Assembly: GCA_963210315.1 (NCBI GenBank)
Contig: OY723250.1
Location: forward strand, 248,001-312,000
DNA from: Rhynchopus euleeides
Taxonomy: Eukaryota; Euglenozoa; Diplonemea; Diplonemida; Diplonemidae
Length of the DNA stretch: 64,000 bases
Direction of reading: 5' to 3'
The position numbers were made by a program, and so were the translations under genes. A model generated the notes under the pieces. The model did no database searches and had not been told where the DNA came from. It worked only from the letters and a program-made list of their open reading frames with translations. Positions 1 through 11,320 of the stretch are shown piece by piece (position 1 is the first letter of the stretch; every line of letters starts with the position of its first letter).

Positions 1-1330
1 CCAGCAGTACGGGCAGGACCCCCAACCCCCACCACCAGGCCCAGGCCGTCTCTCCCTGTAGTGCGACCCACCTAGGCTCCCAGACGAAGACGAACCCCCA
101 GCACGCAGCAGCTGACGAGGCCCAGGCGCGTTCCACCCCGCCCGCCACCACCCAGCAGCACCCTCCCACCACCGCTGCTCTCCACGCTTTCGACTGCCCC
201 CACACACTGTGCATCAGCCTCGTCGCCCGTCTCCGCCCGACTGCCCACCAGCCTCGCGCCCGGCACCGACTCAGGGCAAATACAGCCGGCCACCAGCTCC
301 AGCCCAGCGTCCCCGCCACCACCACCGCCCACCCAAGAGTCGCCCTTACCCAGCCAACCCCCCAGTACCCGCCCAGGGGGGGGAGCTCGGGGGAGGGGGG
401 TGGAAAGACATAAGCTGGGAGGGGGGAGCCCGGGACGGGGGGGGGACCACACGACACTCCCTCCCACCATCCCCCACAACGCGGGCAGAGCCCATCTCGT
501 CCCCCCCTGTCAGCTATCACGCCGGGGGCGCCGTACTTGGCCCCGCGGGGGCGGCTAAGCGGCTTCCGCCGCTCCAGAGGCCCTGCGGGCGTGGTCTCTG
601 CAGCGGTGACCGCCGCTGCCTGCTCGGGGGGGGGCCGCGGCCCTTCCGCAGCCGTCGGGGAGTGCCGTTGGGGGGTGCATGAAGCCGGTGGGTCAGACCG
701 GTGTGCTGTTGTTGGGGGGGGGCCCGTGTGGGCCCCGCCCTCCCCCGGCTCCGCCTGTCCCGGTGCTGCCGCCGCCGCCGCAGCCGTTGCTGCCGCTGCT
801 CCCGCCGCTACCGGGGGCGACCCGGGCTGCCCACGTGCGGGGGGTTGCGACCCCCGCGCCGCTGCCGCTACCGGGGGCGGCCCGGGCTGCACTCGTGTGG
901 GGGGCTGCGACCCCCCCGTCTCCCTCGCTACCGGGGGCGGCCCGGGCTGCTCTCCCGCTGGGGGCGTGAGCGCCGCCACCAGCAGCGCCATGAGGGCCCA
1001 CTGCCCTCGCCTCCTCGCGTGCCCACGGCCGGGCGCATCTCGCGCCTCCATCACGACTCGCGCTCGCGTGCGTCGGGGGTGGGAAGGGGGGGACTGGGAA
1101 GGGAAGGGGAACAGAGCCCGAGGGACAAGTGGCCCCAGGGGGAGTGGTTTTTTGCTTGGGGATACGCTATTAGCCCAACCAGCCCTCCCGACTCTGCCCG
1201 CCCGCAAGTTCAAGAAGAAGTTTGGAAAGGGGAAAAGGGATGGGGGAGAGGAGGGAGAGGGAGGGGTTTTTGAAAGGGGAGGGGAGAACCCAACCGACCC
1301 AACCGACCAGGGGGGGGGGGGGGGAGCGCG
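1..1330. other. GC-rich low-complexity region, no firm gene
   Basis: Long C-rich then G-rich runs fill this stretch, with open frames on both strands. The longest, 537-1379 on the plus strand, would give 280 residues rich in Ala, Gly, Pro and Arg, with a 20-residue repeat of the type ATGGGPGC..GGCDP made by the 60-bp tandem repeat below. Amino-acid composition of this kind is what GC-rich DNA gives by chance, so I do not call a gene. It could be a GC-rich 5' exon or promoter region; there is no sequence evidence for either. Confidence 0.4.
801..967 (+). repeat. 60-bp tandem repeat, about 2.8 copies
   Basis: The block CGCTACCGGGGGCGRCCCGG recurs at 805, 865 and 925, so the period is exactly 60 bp. 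Since 60 is divisible by three, every frame through it gives a 20-residue repeat. Confidence 0.85.
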
Positions 1331-1374
1331 AGTGTGTATACCAATGAAGTACAGAAACAATGAAGTACAGAAAC

Positions 1375-1452
1375 TGTAGCTTAAGAAATCGTTGGTCTTT
1401 TTTAGCTTAAGAAATCGAAACTTTTTTAGCTTAAGAAATCGTTGGCCTTTTT
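1375..1452 (+). repeat. Short tandem repeat next to a TIR element
   Basis: Three copies of TTTTTTAGCTTAAGAAATCG or close variants run up to the left end of the element at 1444. The motif TTTTTTAGC is also the start of that element's TIR, so the array may be made of partial end copies. Confidence 0.7.
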
Positions 1453-2296
1453 TAGCAACCAAATTTTTTGGGACAGAACTTGTACCTGAGGCTATTTGTG
1501 CAGTCTGCTTATTTCCGCTGGTGCCCTTTGTATCACCCTCTGGGATTGCCAGCGGCGCCGGATGGCCCTCGGGAGGTCCGTCCGTAGTTCTGGGACATGA
1601 ACTGCGTCCTACATAACGTCTTGCTCGTCCGCGAGAGCAATCAGATCTGGTTTCCTCTTCCTTTGAGAGACTGGCCCGTATCTCAACTGTGGATTCCGTC
1701 GACCCCCTCAATCCAGACATTTGTGGCACCCAATCAGCCTCAAATTTGACAATGCAGACATGCCTGAGGATTTCCCGACAATACCGTTGAGCAGAAGTTG
1801 GGGCTGGAAGCTGAGACGGGCAAATCTTGCGCTTCTGCTGAGCGCTATTTCTGGGCCATTTCTTGTACCCGTGCCTGCTGTACCAGGTGCCTGTTCCAGT
1901 CCGCTGCCTCCCATCAGAGGAGGCATCTGAGACTCTCGTATGGCGTCCCTGTACCACATGCTCACAGGTGAGGCACCACACCCAAGGACGCGCTCCCTGG
2001 CAACGGATGCACCGTGCCACAGACCTAGCTGCCGAAAGCTCCCGAAGAACAGCGTCAAACGGGACACGAACTGTACCATACTGCTCCCACAACTTTTCCT
2101 GGTGCAATCACCTCACATTGGCGTGCCTTTTGGCCTCTGGAGGGCACCGAGAAGCTGTTATGTTTCAGAACAATCAACGACAACAGTTCTTTTGTGCATC
2201 TGGCAGGTTGAGGTGTGGTTGCTCTGCTTGATGCGTCCTGTGGAGTGCAGCCCAGGTACAAGTTCTGTCCCAAAAATTTTGATTGCTAAAAACGGC
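1444..2296. mobile_element. Non-autonomous TIR element, about 850 bp
   Basis: Inverted ends of about 43 bp lie at 1444-1489 and 2252-2296, both containing TTTTTAGCAA and GGGACAGAACTTGTACC on the inward strand. Flanks read ATCGTT on the left and ATCGTC on the right, a possible 5-6 bp TSD. The interior has only short open frames on both strands, so I see no transposase. Superfamily not assigned. Confidence 0.65.
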
Positions 2297-2444
2297 ATCG
2301 TCGGGGGCATACCACCCCCTGGGAGTGGGCGGAATTGAGTTTCCGGAGTATATTGGGCACTTTCTGCCAGCAGAATCACCTTTTTAGGGTCAAAAACGCA
2401 CATCTCAAAAATTGGCCAATGTTTCCCCCAGTGACCCACCCCTA

Positions 2445-3100
2445 CTGGGGGGGGCTAAATAGAAGGGGGGGGGGGGTCAAATACAAGGGGGGGGGTCTAT
2501 TAGAAGGGGGGGGTCTGAAAATTCGAAATCCATAAATTTTTTCGCCGAATACAAGGGGGGGGGGCTTGTATTCGGCGGAAGCCGAATTTCAGCCAAATTT
2601 CAAATTTTCAGCCTGTTTTTCCAGTCCTAACAGGCACCCCATGGTCAAAATGACCCCACTGCGATCCGCACGGAATCCAAACATGCAAAGGAACAGGGTT
2701 TTGGACACCAGTGTGGGTGTCCTCGCAGGTGGCTGACTCCCGGGAATATCCTCCCATTATCAGGACCCAAACCAGACCCACATTTCGTGGGTGAAACTTG
2801 GCACCTCCACCCACAAAATGACCCCACCACGATCCGCACGGATTCCGAATAGTGCAATGGAAGGCGAAAATCGCGATTCCACGAGGTCACCTGGAGCAAA
2901 ATTCACCAAAATTTGGAAAATTCGGCTTCCGCCGAATACAAGCCCCCCCCCCCCCCCCCCCTTGTATTTGACCCCCCCCTTCTATTTGGCCACCCACTGC
3001 AAAAATTGCCTAAAATTTTGGGCCCTCGAAAACCCCCAAAAAAACTCGATCCTACGCCGAATACAAGGGGGGGGGGGGGCTTCTATTTAGCCCCCCCCAG
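2445..3100. mobile_element. TA-flanked palindromic MITE (CTGGGG ends)
   Basis: Ends are CTGGGGGGGGCTAAATAGAA and its inverse, each flanked by TA (2443-2444, 3101-3102). Poly(G) and poly(C) tracts with TCAAATACAAG or AATACAAG motifs follow inside both ends. TA duplication with short TIRs is the Tc1/mariner or Stowaway pattern. A 126-bp relative with the same ends sits at 25404-25529. No coding capacity is seen. Confidence 0.7.
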
Positions 3101-3102
3101 TA

Positions 3103-4549
3103 GGCATACAGTGCATCCGAATCGGATCCGATACATTATCGGACGATTATCGGATGATTATCGGACGATTATCGGATCCGATAATCATCCGATAATTTTT
3201 TTTGGGTGGGTTTTTCAACCAGAAAATGTTACCAATATTCTGCCTGATCAGGGTCAGTGCTGGCGCGGGGTGGTCGATTCATGTAGCCTCTCTTTGCATT
3301 CTCTGGACCACCTCGAAGGGTGCACCACGAGCCAAGCATCCAAGCATGGGAACTAGGCTGGAAACTGATTCAGTCATTGAAATAGATGGGGACAGGCAGC
3401 CACGGCGCAAGTGCAGGTGCAGCTGTGCTGCATTCTTGAGGGCTCACGCTACGTCAAAAATCACGCCCTCATCCAAACGTGCAAGGGCTGAGCCAAGGCG
3501 TCAACCCCTTCGGCCTCGTCAGCGCCCCAGGAACACAGGCCCCGTCATTGGTTTTCGACGACGATGGAGATGATGACCCGTGCCGCGCGCACACCAGCCA
3601 ACAATGCCCCGGTGCTAGGGACGGGGCCGAGGGGGGTGGTGTGGCAGGCAGGGAAGTGCACGGGGCTCGATGGTGGGAGGGCTTGGCGCGCGAAGCGCGC
3701 CAAGCCAGCAAATCCGCCCCCAAAAAAAATATTTGAAAAATCCATTCGACCGGGCACCGGTCGAGCGCGCCAGCACTGATCAGGGTTAGGGTTGTTACAA
3801 CCCCCTGGCAAGCGAGCCTTCGACCGAAGGACAGTAGTGAACATCTGTTCCTTGCGGGCGTCCAGATTGGGTGGGCTTGCTGCGTCCAGCTTACTGAGGC
3901 TACTGAGGGCCGTCCGGTCTCCATCACCCGATATGACTCCGCATTATCGCGCAGGCACAAGACAAGGTAGTCTCCAGATACATGCCACAGGTCTGGTCGC
4001 GAAGCTCCCCAGACCCCCCTGGTGGCCCCCTCCGGAAAGTGTTACAACAATCCCCGTGGCTATTTAGTCAATGCCAGATTTTCGAAAACCAACGCCCCAG
4101 GGACACCTGCAGGACAAGGGCGCCAGTACCGCTGACTACGCGGTGGTCCCGACGGAAGCGCGCGACGCGGTGGTGGAGCGGGGGTCGGGGATGCAGGACG
4201 AGCTCCCTCGGGTGCACCCTCAGTGTGCAACTCAGCTGGCAGCTCTGATGAGCTGCGGCTGCACGACTCCACTAAAACTCAAAAAAAATATCAAGCGTGG
4301 GGTCTGGGGGGTTTCTCGTGAGGCAGAAATGACGACAAAAGGGGAAAAGAGTGTGTTCTGGTGCCCACAACGCACACGAACACTGATTATCGGATGATTA
4401 TCAGATGTCCGATAATGACCGATAATGTCCGATAATCATCCGATAATCGTCCGATAATGTCCGATAATGTCCGATTCGGATCCGATAATTTGGGATTTTC
4501 CCCGAAAATCCGATAATGCCCGATAACCGATTCGGATGCACTGTATGCC
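3103..4549. mobile_element. TA-flanked TIR element with TTATCGGA subterminal repeats
   Basis: The perfect inverted ends are GGCATACAGTGCATCCGAAT (left) and its complement (right), flanked by TA on both sides. Inside each end are many copies of GATTATCGG or its complement (3130-3195; 4385-4530). The left TA is also the right TA of the preceding MITE, so the two sit back to back. The ends contain CAGTGC, as in Tc1/mariner elements. The interior holds a nested hAT-like element and no recognisable transposase. Confidence 0.75.
3255..3778. mobile_element. hAT-like non-autonomous element (8-bp TSD)
   Basis: The element starts CAGTGCTGGCGCG and ends CGCGCCAGCACTG. The 8 bp ATCAGGGT is duplicated exactly at 3247-3254 and 3779-3786. 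An 8-bp TSD plus CAGTG ends is diagnostic of the hAT superfamily. At 524 bp it lacks a transposase. It lies wholly within the 3103-4549 element and is therefore younger than it. Confidence 0.85.
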
Positions 4550-4551
4550 TA

Positions 4552-6237
4552 GGGGGGGGGGGCAGCCGAAAGGGTGTGTGACAGAAGGCGAGAAAAGGCG
4601 ACGCGCGCGCGGGCGTTTGCTGGAAACCCCCAGGCGTCCCACCTCCTCCTTCGGCGGGTCGAAAAATATGTTAAAAAAACGTGAATCCGAAGCTAAACCA
4701 GAGCGACAGCGCAGAGCACACCCCCTCCCCTGTGCCCTTTTGCTCTTAGATGCGATGAATACCGAGGTGTGTGGGTGAGGATGGTCGCTTTTGTCTGCAG
4801 TCACATCTCCTCGACAGCCGCCACTCCCTGCAGATACCCACAGGAGGGCTGATTGAAGTGCAGGGGCATGTATCCTGCAAATATTTTGTGCCAAAAAAAA
4901 TGGGGGCGGGGGGGTGGGGTGGGGGGTTTGGGCTGAAGGTCGCAGAGGGGCGTGGGGTGGGGTGAGTGCGCGAGTGACGGGGGAGTAGTGGCGACTAGTA
5001 GTCATAACATAGGATCCCTGTGTTGCTTGGAAGGTTGGCACCTTCATACAAATCGAGACCCCCCCCCCCCTCTTCGGATTAGCCATCACTTGCGCGATTA
5101 GACGCGCGGAGGAGAGGGGGCCGATGCTGCAACCGCAAGCAACGGGATAAAGTCCAAAAGAAGTACCGACCATAAAAGGGCTGAAGGCGGCAGGGACAAT
5201 GCCCATACACCCGTAGCAGCGTAGCGACGTAGTGACGAGCGAGATGGGGTGGGGGGTGGTGGTGGTGACACATCTGAAGAAGGATTTCAAAAAATGGCGT
5301 CCGGGGAGGGGGTTGGTGGGCTGGGTTGCTGTGCGCACGGGGGAGGGGGTGTGCGCGATCAACCGACCAACTTTACTTCGCTGTGGCTGCTGATGTCACT
5401 CCAAGAGACAACAGCGCCGGCGGCTGGTGCGCAGAATAGCTGCGACTTGACGAAGCTTGTTTCCACCGCATCTGTTTGTAGCAGCGAAAAGGGCGAAATG
5501 ATAATGAACGGTTTGGTTTGAACGCTTTTTTGACCGTGTCTCGTACAGCCCCCGGTGAGGGGGGATATTTGCTGCACGGCTGAGGGTATGGAGTGACCAT
5601 ACGCTGCTCTGCCACTGCAGCACTTTTTCCACCATAACCCGAGACAGGTTATCGCAAAGAAAAAACACAGAGACTTGGGAGTTTGCGTTATTTTGTCTGC
5701 ACGAGCGGGATCCCCAGATCCATTTCCACTGCGGATTTGCCTCGTCATACAAAGGAGAGTGCCCAGGAAGGGGCCAAAGGGGGGGGTGCTGGGAGAGGGA
5801 GCGGGTGGGGTGGGGAAACCACAACAAAATATCATATCATTCACGGGTCAAAGAAATTAGGCGAAATAGTCTAGAATTCGTGTCCACACTAAGCTGTGCA
5901 CCTTAGAAACCTGGACGCCCCCACCCCTCCCACCCTCCCGGCCCCCCTGGCCCCCCGATTCAACCCTGCTGGCGTCGGGCCCATCGGAGAGCGTTTGCGT
6001 CGTCGACCCGTCGCACCCATGACCCCCACGCCCCAAGCCGCGTGGAGGGGAAGGGGCACCATTTTAGGTTACACAGATCCTGTCTCACGCCTGGTGGCGC
6101 ACCCACTCCCACAAGCAGTAAACATCTTAAACCCGTCTGGACCGTGGCGGGACGCCTCGCACCAATGAAATCACTGCAGGCAGCATCGACCCACCGTGAG
6201 CCAACGCAAGGGTGATCGACGTCAGCAAGAAGCCGTG
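4552..6237. other. No gene recognised
   Basis: Mixed unique sequence with poly(G) tracts near 4551 and 5058 (poly C). The ORFs here are short and overlap on both strands. Around 5546 is a copy of a short motif, ACAGCCCCCGGTGAG, also present near 9850 and in diverged form near 32360. Confidence 0.4.
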
Positions 6238-6412
6238 TCGAAATCGTACTCCTTTCGCTTTATGGGAAACACCCTGTCCAGCAACTGTGTGATAACAGAT
6301 CCAGACCATTTATTGCTCCTCAGCGGCACATTTGCCGTACAAGGCTGTTGAGGCCCTGTGAAGTGGCATGATGAAGGTGTTCCTCCTTGAAGCGTCGGCC
6401 ATACGATATTCT
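6238..6412 (+). repeat. Dispersed SINE-like repeat, copy 1
   Basis: Starts AAATCGTACTCCTTTCGC, runs through ACACCCTGTCCAGCAACTGT, then CAAGGCTGTTGAGGCCCTGTG, and ends near ACGATATTCTTCG. Related copies are at 12635-13040 (two in tandem), 19251-19440 and 26531-26692. It is about 170-210 bp, has no ORF, and its ends carry a short inverted AATCGTAC. I see no convincing tRNA-type A/B boxes, so SINE versus MITE is open. Confidence 0.65.
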
Positions 6413-7723
6413 TCGTGCGACGAATCGAATGGAAGCTTCCCCCACCCCCCATCACCAACCCCCCCACCCCCCCCTACCCGTGACCCTTTGTCTCTCGGTG
6501 CACGGGGCGACTTTTTCTTCACTATGCGCCAACCGTCCACACCGTTTGCTGCGCCGCCCGTGCCCTCCACGGACACGGGGAGGGCTGCGGGGGTGAAGCA
6601 TTCCTTTGAAGCAGGATAGCTGCCGTGGGGTCTTAAGGCCATACGTCAATCAACGTCTCGGTCGGTAACATGCATGTGATATTGTTTAGATGAGTCGGAT
6701 GCGACTGTGTGTGTGTGTGTGTCTGTGGTCTGCATCCACACACGCGTGGCGTTCGTGGTATCGGGTGGGGTCGGGTTGTAGGGTGCTGCAATCACCTCCC
6801 TGCGCACTCCGCCCCAAGCAACCGCACTCTAAAAAATGGGTTAAGAAGAAGAGAGAGAAAAAAGATAAAAATGAATTTTCTTTGATCGCACAAAAACCAC
6901 ACAGAAGCCTGCGGAAGCTTCGGCCTGCTGGACAAGCCCATGTGCCCGACACAGTATTCGGCAGCATGGAGCATCGCCTCGTTGCCAGTTGGCCGTCCAT
7001 CATGCGGATTCCTCGAAAGCAAGCTGGCTGGATACCTTTTACCATCTTGGAGGTTCGAAGCCCGCAGGCACGAACAGTGCCTTGGCAACGGCAACAAGCA
7101 AACAACTTAGAGCGGTCCGCAACATTCCAGGATCCTCTCCGGTTCGCAGCCAGGCGAGAGCTCAGGGTGCCAGGCCGGCCTGCCCACCTGACCTCGGAAA
7201 GAACTACACGTAGGAGTTGCTGCACCCACACACGCGTTCATATGGCCTCTTTCATATGACCTGGCTCGACAGCCCCATTCATTTTTTTTAGCGGACACCG
7301 CAGCATCCACGCCCCGTGGGCGATTGCATGAGTGTGCACCGCGGGCTTGCTTCGGGCACACCTGTGAACTTTCTCGAAAACAACAGTGCAGTAGAGCAGG
7401 AAGCAACACATCTTTCAGGCCCAGAGCAGCACACGCCGCTCTGAGACACGTGAATAGCTGCCGCTGTGCAGAACCGCACCGCTCGCTGGAGACGAACCCC
7501 CTCTGCACACCGTAGAAGGTTGCATCAGCAAGGGCTCACGCTTTCAGGAACCTGCTGAAGTAAAAACAATCAACAACAGACACACGGCACAACGGACACG
7601 ATCACGAACACAAAAACACCACCACAGACCACTCCGCTGACGAGTATCGCATCTGCCACGCCTCCATATTGCCTTGCTTGCATTGGCTCGGCAGCCTCGG
7701 AGGGTTGTGTGTTCTGGCAGGTG
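6413..7723. other. Unique DNA downstream of the phosphatase gene
   Basis: A (GT)n tract lies at about 6708-6723. Overlapping open frames exist on both strands between 6686 and 7259, neither with a recognisable domain. The first 150 bp beyond the stop codon at 7724 are the likely 3' UTR of the minus-strand phosphatase gene. Confidence 0.35.
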
Positions 7724-9265
7724 CTAGGGGTAGGATTGACGCGGAGTGACTGGGAGGGGCGGCGATGTGGTGCTGTGGTCCGGAGCACTGCTTGACTTGA
7801 AAGATTCCGTCAGGCTGGACATGCTCTGCAGCAGGGTGATCATGACTGTGATGTTGTCGCCGTTGTAGCCTGGATGCGTCTTAGCGTGGATAATCAGCTT
7901 GTTGCAGATATTTGACACGTAGTTGTCGAAGCTCGTGTGCCTGTCGTGGTGTGGCGTCACATCGTTAGACATCGGCGGCTGCTCGTCGAAAGGCGTCGTC
8001 CTGAGGAAATCCAACACAAACGACACCACAGCCTGGTCGTCGAGTGCATCCCACAGCCCGTCGGACGCGATAACGGTGAACATCGTTCCAGACGTCACAT
8101 CAAACTGCACAACATCCGCACGGTTAGTGACCAGCATGGGCAGGTTCTGCTCGATACCTTCCTTGTACCCGAAGTCCCCCAAAGCACGCGTGACCTCGAG
8201 GGAGGACGTGCCTGCCGAGGCTTGCGGCACCTCGTTGATCGAGACGGGCGACAGCACGGCCTCAAGGCCTGCGGGTGGCGAGGCAGGCTGCCCGTTGGTG
8301 GCGTGCACGGGCGACTGCATGCACAGGGAGCCACCTGCACTCCCTGCGGAGGAGCCGAGTGCGGTGGTGATGCCATGCGAGCTGCCGCCTTCGCTGCACA
8401 GCGAAGCGGACTGGCTGTATGTACGGAGGATCACAGTTTTTTCCTCCCGTGCTCGTTGCTGGCGCTGGCATTCCTCGTGGTCATCAACCTTATGGTCGCG
8501 TGTGAGGCGCACAGCCCTGCCACGCTCGCACAGCACAGCACGGCTGTCACCCAGCCATGACACATACCCGCGCATGCCTGCAATGAACTGCAGTGTCACA
8601 GTTGTTCCCTGCCGGCGGAAGTTTGCCTCGTTTGAAGCTTTGTGGCGCCTGTAGAGGTGCAGGTCAGCGTCGATGATGGCATCAACAAGGGCATGCGGCA
8701 CGGTGAGGTCGTCTGCACTCCCGTCGTCCATCCAAGAGAAGTCACTGAATCGGTTGCGCAATGCTTCGGAAATGTTCGCCGAGGCGAACTTCGACGCACC
8801 ATTCCCGCCGTGCCCATCGCACACGACACCGATGCAGCACTGCACGTCCGACTCGACAGGGCTGCACCACGACCCGGGTGGTGTCGGAGCACTCGAAGGC
8901 GCCAACGTCACGTGAACAAACTCATCCTCTTGCGACCTGCGGATGCCCTTATCATCGTACGCCCCCACCGTGATGTCGGCATTCTCACGTATGCTTGACA
9001 AGGGCTGGTCCACAACATCGATCCGCACGGGCTGCTCAGTGCTACTGCGCCTCATGTGAGCAAACGGCTCGATCTCCCTGTCTGTGGAACCTGCATCCGC
9101 CATCGTCTCATCCTTGCGTATCATAAAGCCTTCATGCTGATCGTACGCGGGCTGATCGTAAACGGGGGATGTGAAGCTGTTGAACGAGGGCAAGCACTGC
9201 TCCGGGTAATCCATTACAACATCTATTTCAGGCCCATCGCACCCCATGGCCGACTCGTCGATCAT
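7724..9265 (-). CDS. PPM/PP2C-family Ser/Thr protein phosphatase
   Basis: A 513-residue protein in one uninterrupted frame. PP2C enzymes are metal-dependent phosphatases that remove phosphate from Ser/Thr, usually in the cytosol or nucleus. The family motifs appear in order: RRSQED at 109-114, CDGHGG at 149-154, GTTVTLQ at 220-226, LGDSRAVL at 238-245, LTRDHK at 254-259, VTRALGDF at 358-365, ASDGLWDAL at 400-408 and GDNITVMI at 469-476, so the metal-binding aspartates are all present. The first 95 residues are a family-atypical acidic extension with no signal peptide. Between TRDHK and TRALGD lies a Ser/Gly-rich insert of roughly 90 residues, longer than in typical PP2Cs. The tail after 480 is Ser/Thr/Pro-rich. 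ATG at 9265 is the first in frame; an upstream spliced exon cannot be excluded. The gene looks intact and is the only clear host gene here. Confidence 0.93.
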   Translation of the reverse strand: MIDESAMGCDGPEIDVVMDYPEQCLPSFNSFTSPVYDQPAYDQHEGFMIRKDETMADAGSTDREIEPFAHMRRSSTEQPVRIDVVDQPLSSIRENADITVGAYDDKGIRRSQEDEFVHVTLAPSSAPTPPGSWCSPVESDVQCCIGVVCDGHGGNGASKFASANISEALRNRFSDFSWMDDGSADDLTVPHALVDAIIDADLHLYRRHKASNEANFRRQGTTVTLQFIAGMRGYVSWLGDSRAVLCERGRAVRLTRDHKVDDHEECQRQQRAREEKTVILRTYSQSASLCSEGGSSHGITTALGSSAGSAGGSLCMQSPVHATNGQPASPPAGLEAVLSPVSINEVPQASAGTSSLEVTRALGDFGYKEGIEQNLPMLVTNRADVVQFDVTSGTMFTVIASDGLWDALDDQAVVSFVLDFLRTTPFDEQPPMSNDVTPHHDRHTSFDNYVSNICNKLIIHAKTHPGYNGDNITVMITLLQSMSSLTESFKSSSAPDHSTTSPPLPVTPRQSYP

Positions 9266-11093
9266 GACCTGTCCCGGATGCCCGTGCAGGAGGGAAGCGC
9301 GTTGCAGCCCCTACCACTGCAGGCCACCTGCAGAAGCTTGAAAGACAATACCGGGGTCGTATGCCTGCACTGCGGCGAAACCCCCACCACCCTTAGTGTC
9401 CGACACCTGCCAGGGGCGCTGTGTGGATGCAGGCAGCAAAGAGGCGAAGGCATATGGGCAAAAGGTAGAGTGCGTGTGGGGGGCGGAGGGGGCGTGCTAC
9501 ACTACGGATCCGTGTGTCGTTACTTCAGCGCCCATGCTCCGATGCCGGGGGAGGGGAAGGAGGTGCCCCGGCAGAACGGAGGGAGAGCGGCACATTGTGG
9601 GGGAGGGGGTAGGGGGGCGGCAAGGCCGTCCCCCCCCCCCCCACCCACCGTGTGCCATGCCATCAGAGAACATGAAGACAGAGAGCCACAACCATCAAAC
9701 GCGGATTCTCCTCAGTTCCGGCATTGCTGAGTCGCTTATTCTATTGTGGCGGCTTTTATTGTATTGGATATTAAGTCATATGATCGCATCTTGCATCCTC
9801 GGTTGTACATTTTGAACGATTTGAAAGGTTCTTGTTGGCTACCCCTCCACAGCCCCCGGTGAGAGGTTCCGCTGTCTCGGGTTTTCGATCGCGGCCTCGG
9901 CAATGCTAGTGAGAAGAAGAGGCAAAGCCCGCGAGACTTTGGGTTGATTCAACCAGAAGAGACACACCCAAAAATGGCTTGCCTCGTGTTATTATGGCGC
10001 CAAGAAGATGTATATTTTCTGCGAAAGCGCCTGATCTATGACTGTGGGGTGATGTGACAAGCTTCACGTCTGTGTGGGCAGTATGTTAAGCAGACCGAAC
10101 CATCGGTGCAACATGATGCCATAAGAAGAAGCCACATTGTAATGACGCACATTGAATATGCGTGGATAAGAGGAAGGCGATGAAGAATAATCAGTAAAGC
10201 GGAAAGAGATGTCCGCCCTTGCCCACCTGTCCCATTTTCAAGCCCGCATGCAGTGTAAATCACTTGATTTCGGACGCAAACTCCAGACAAAATCTGCAAA
10301 TCAGACGAACCCATGTGGCCTTTTCACTGCATATTCTGCTTTAACGACTAACAGGATACCTTTGTCATCACATAGGCACAGCAGACCGAAATGGCCTTTG
10401 CAGTCGAACAGAACGTCGCCTTGGAGCTTGGAGGGTCGGGATGGGAGGGGGTACCAAGTTAGAAACAACGAAGAAAGAGGATCGTTCTCTCTCACCCCCT
10501 TCTCTCTCTCTCTCTCTCCCTCTCTCCCGCTATTCAAACTGAGCCAGTTTGAAGCCTGTATTCTGTGAGGCCCAGGGGGCCTTCGCTCAGGAGTGCAGAA
10601 TAGTAGGAAAAAGTGAGACGCCTCACAACACTGGGCTGCAAAGCGACACAGTTTGACACACAGTGTGGCACAGAGCTGAAGGCACCCCCGCACACTACTG
10701 TTTCTCGCACTTATGACGGTGTGACGGCTCCCTGGCGGAAAGGACGGGCCAGTTTAGTGGCGCACACAATACGACGTCCCATCTTTAAAAAAAATTGGCC
10801 CACATCCTTCTTGCACACTCGGGGCACACCCGTGAATCGGAAAGCACATCCCGACGCAGCGATGAAACCACACCCCCTCCCCCCGGGAAGACACTCCAAC
10901 CAACTCGCCATTACCCCTCAACACTTGCTACGGTTCCCGTAGTGTACATACAGGTCGATGTTAACGGCAGACATCACAGCTGCGAGCATCCCCTGTGTAT
11001 TTTTTTATCCACAGAGGTCGAAAGAAGCGAATATGCCGTTTGCTTTTGGTTGGCGTTCTGCGTTGGCTGGAGATTCAGAGGGGGGGGGGGGGG
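9266..11093. other. Upstream and intergenic DNA, no gene recognised
   Basis: Probable 5' flank of the phosphatase gene, then unique sequence with poly(C) near 9630, a (CT)n tract near 10496-10530 and a small repeat at 10575-10689. No ORF here has recognisable domains. Confidence 0.4.
10575..10689 (-). repeat. Small TIR repeat of the GGGGCCTTCGCTC type
   Basis: Starts GGGGGCCTTCGCTCAGGAGT and ends with an imperfect inverse. Inside are CAGTTTGACACACAGTGTGG and TGCAGAATAG, both found in related copies at 20734-20827, 35691-35780 and 46171-46256, and as single ends near 12263 and 14123. About 90-115 bp, non-coding, MITE-like. Confidence 0.6.
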
Positions 11094-11150
11094 GTGTTGA
11101 AACAGAAGTAGAAGGAAGCACAAGGATGAAAATCCCTTCACTCGTTGGGG
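11094..11150 (+). repeat. Dispersed GAAATAGAAGTAGAAGG repeat, copy 1
   Basis: Matches the run TTGAAAYAGAAGTAGAAGGA followed by CACAAGGATGA and CCCTTCACTCGTT. Other copies are at about 32166-32235, 42533-42590 and 50152-50225. Short, non-coding, function unknown. Confidence 0.6.
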
Positions 11151-11320
11151 GGGGGGGGGCGGGGGCGGGGGCGGGGGGGAGCAACACGCCAGCCGGCATG
11201 CGGTAAAGGATTTGAAGAAGCGAGAGAGCGAGAGACAGATCTGGAAACGCGAGTATAGCCATATCCGCACTTCCGTGGGAACTTCGCCATGTGCCAAAAA
11301 AAAACTGTGCCAGCTTGTCT

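Noticed and set aside
537-1379. 280-codon GC-rich frame
   Set aside because: Composition fits GC-rich low-complexity DNA; no domain and an internal tandem repeat.
4436-5362. 308-codon minus-strand frame
   Set aside because: Runs through the TTATCGGA repeats and end of a transposon; no domain or codon signal.
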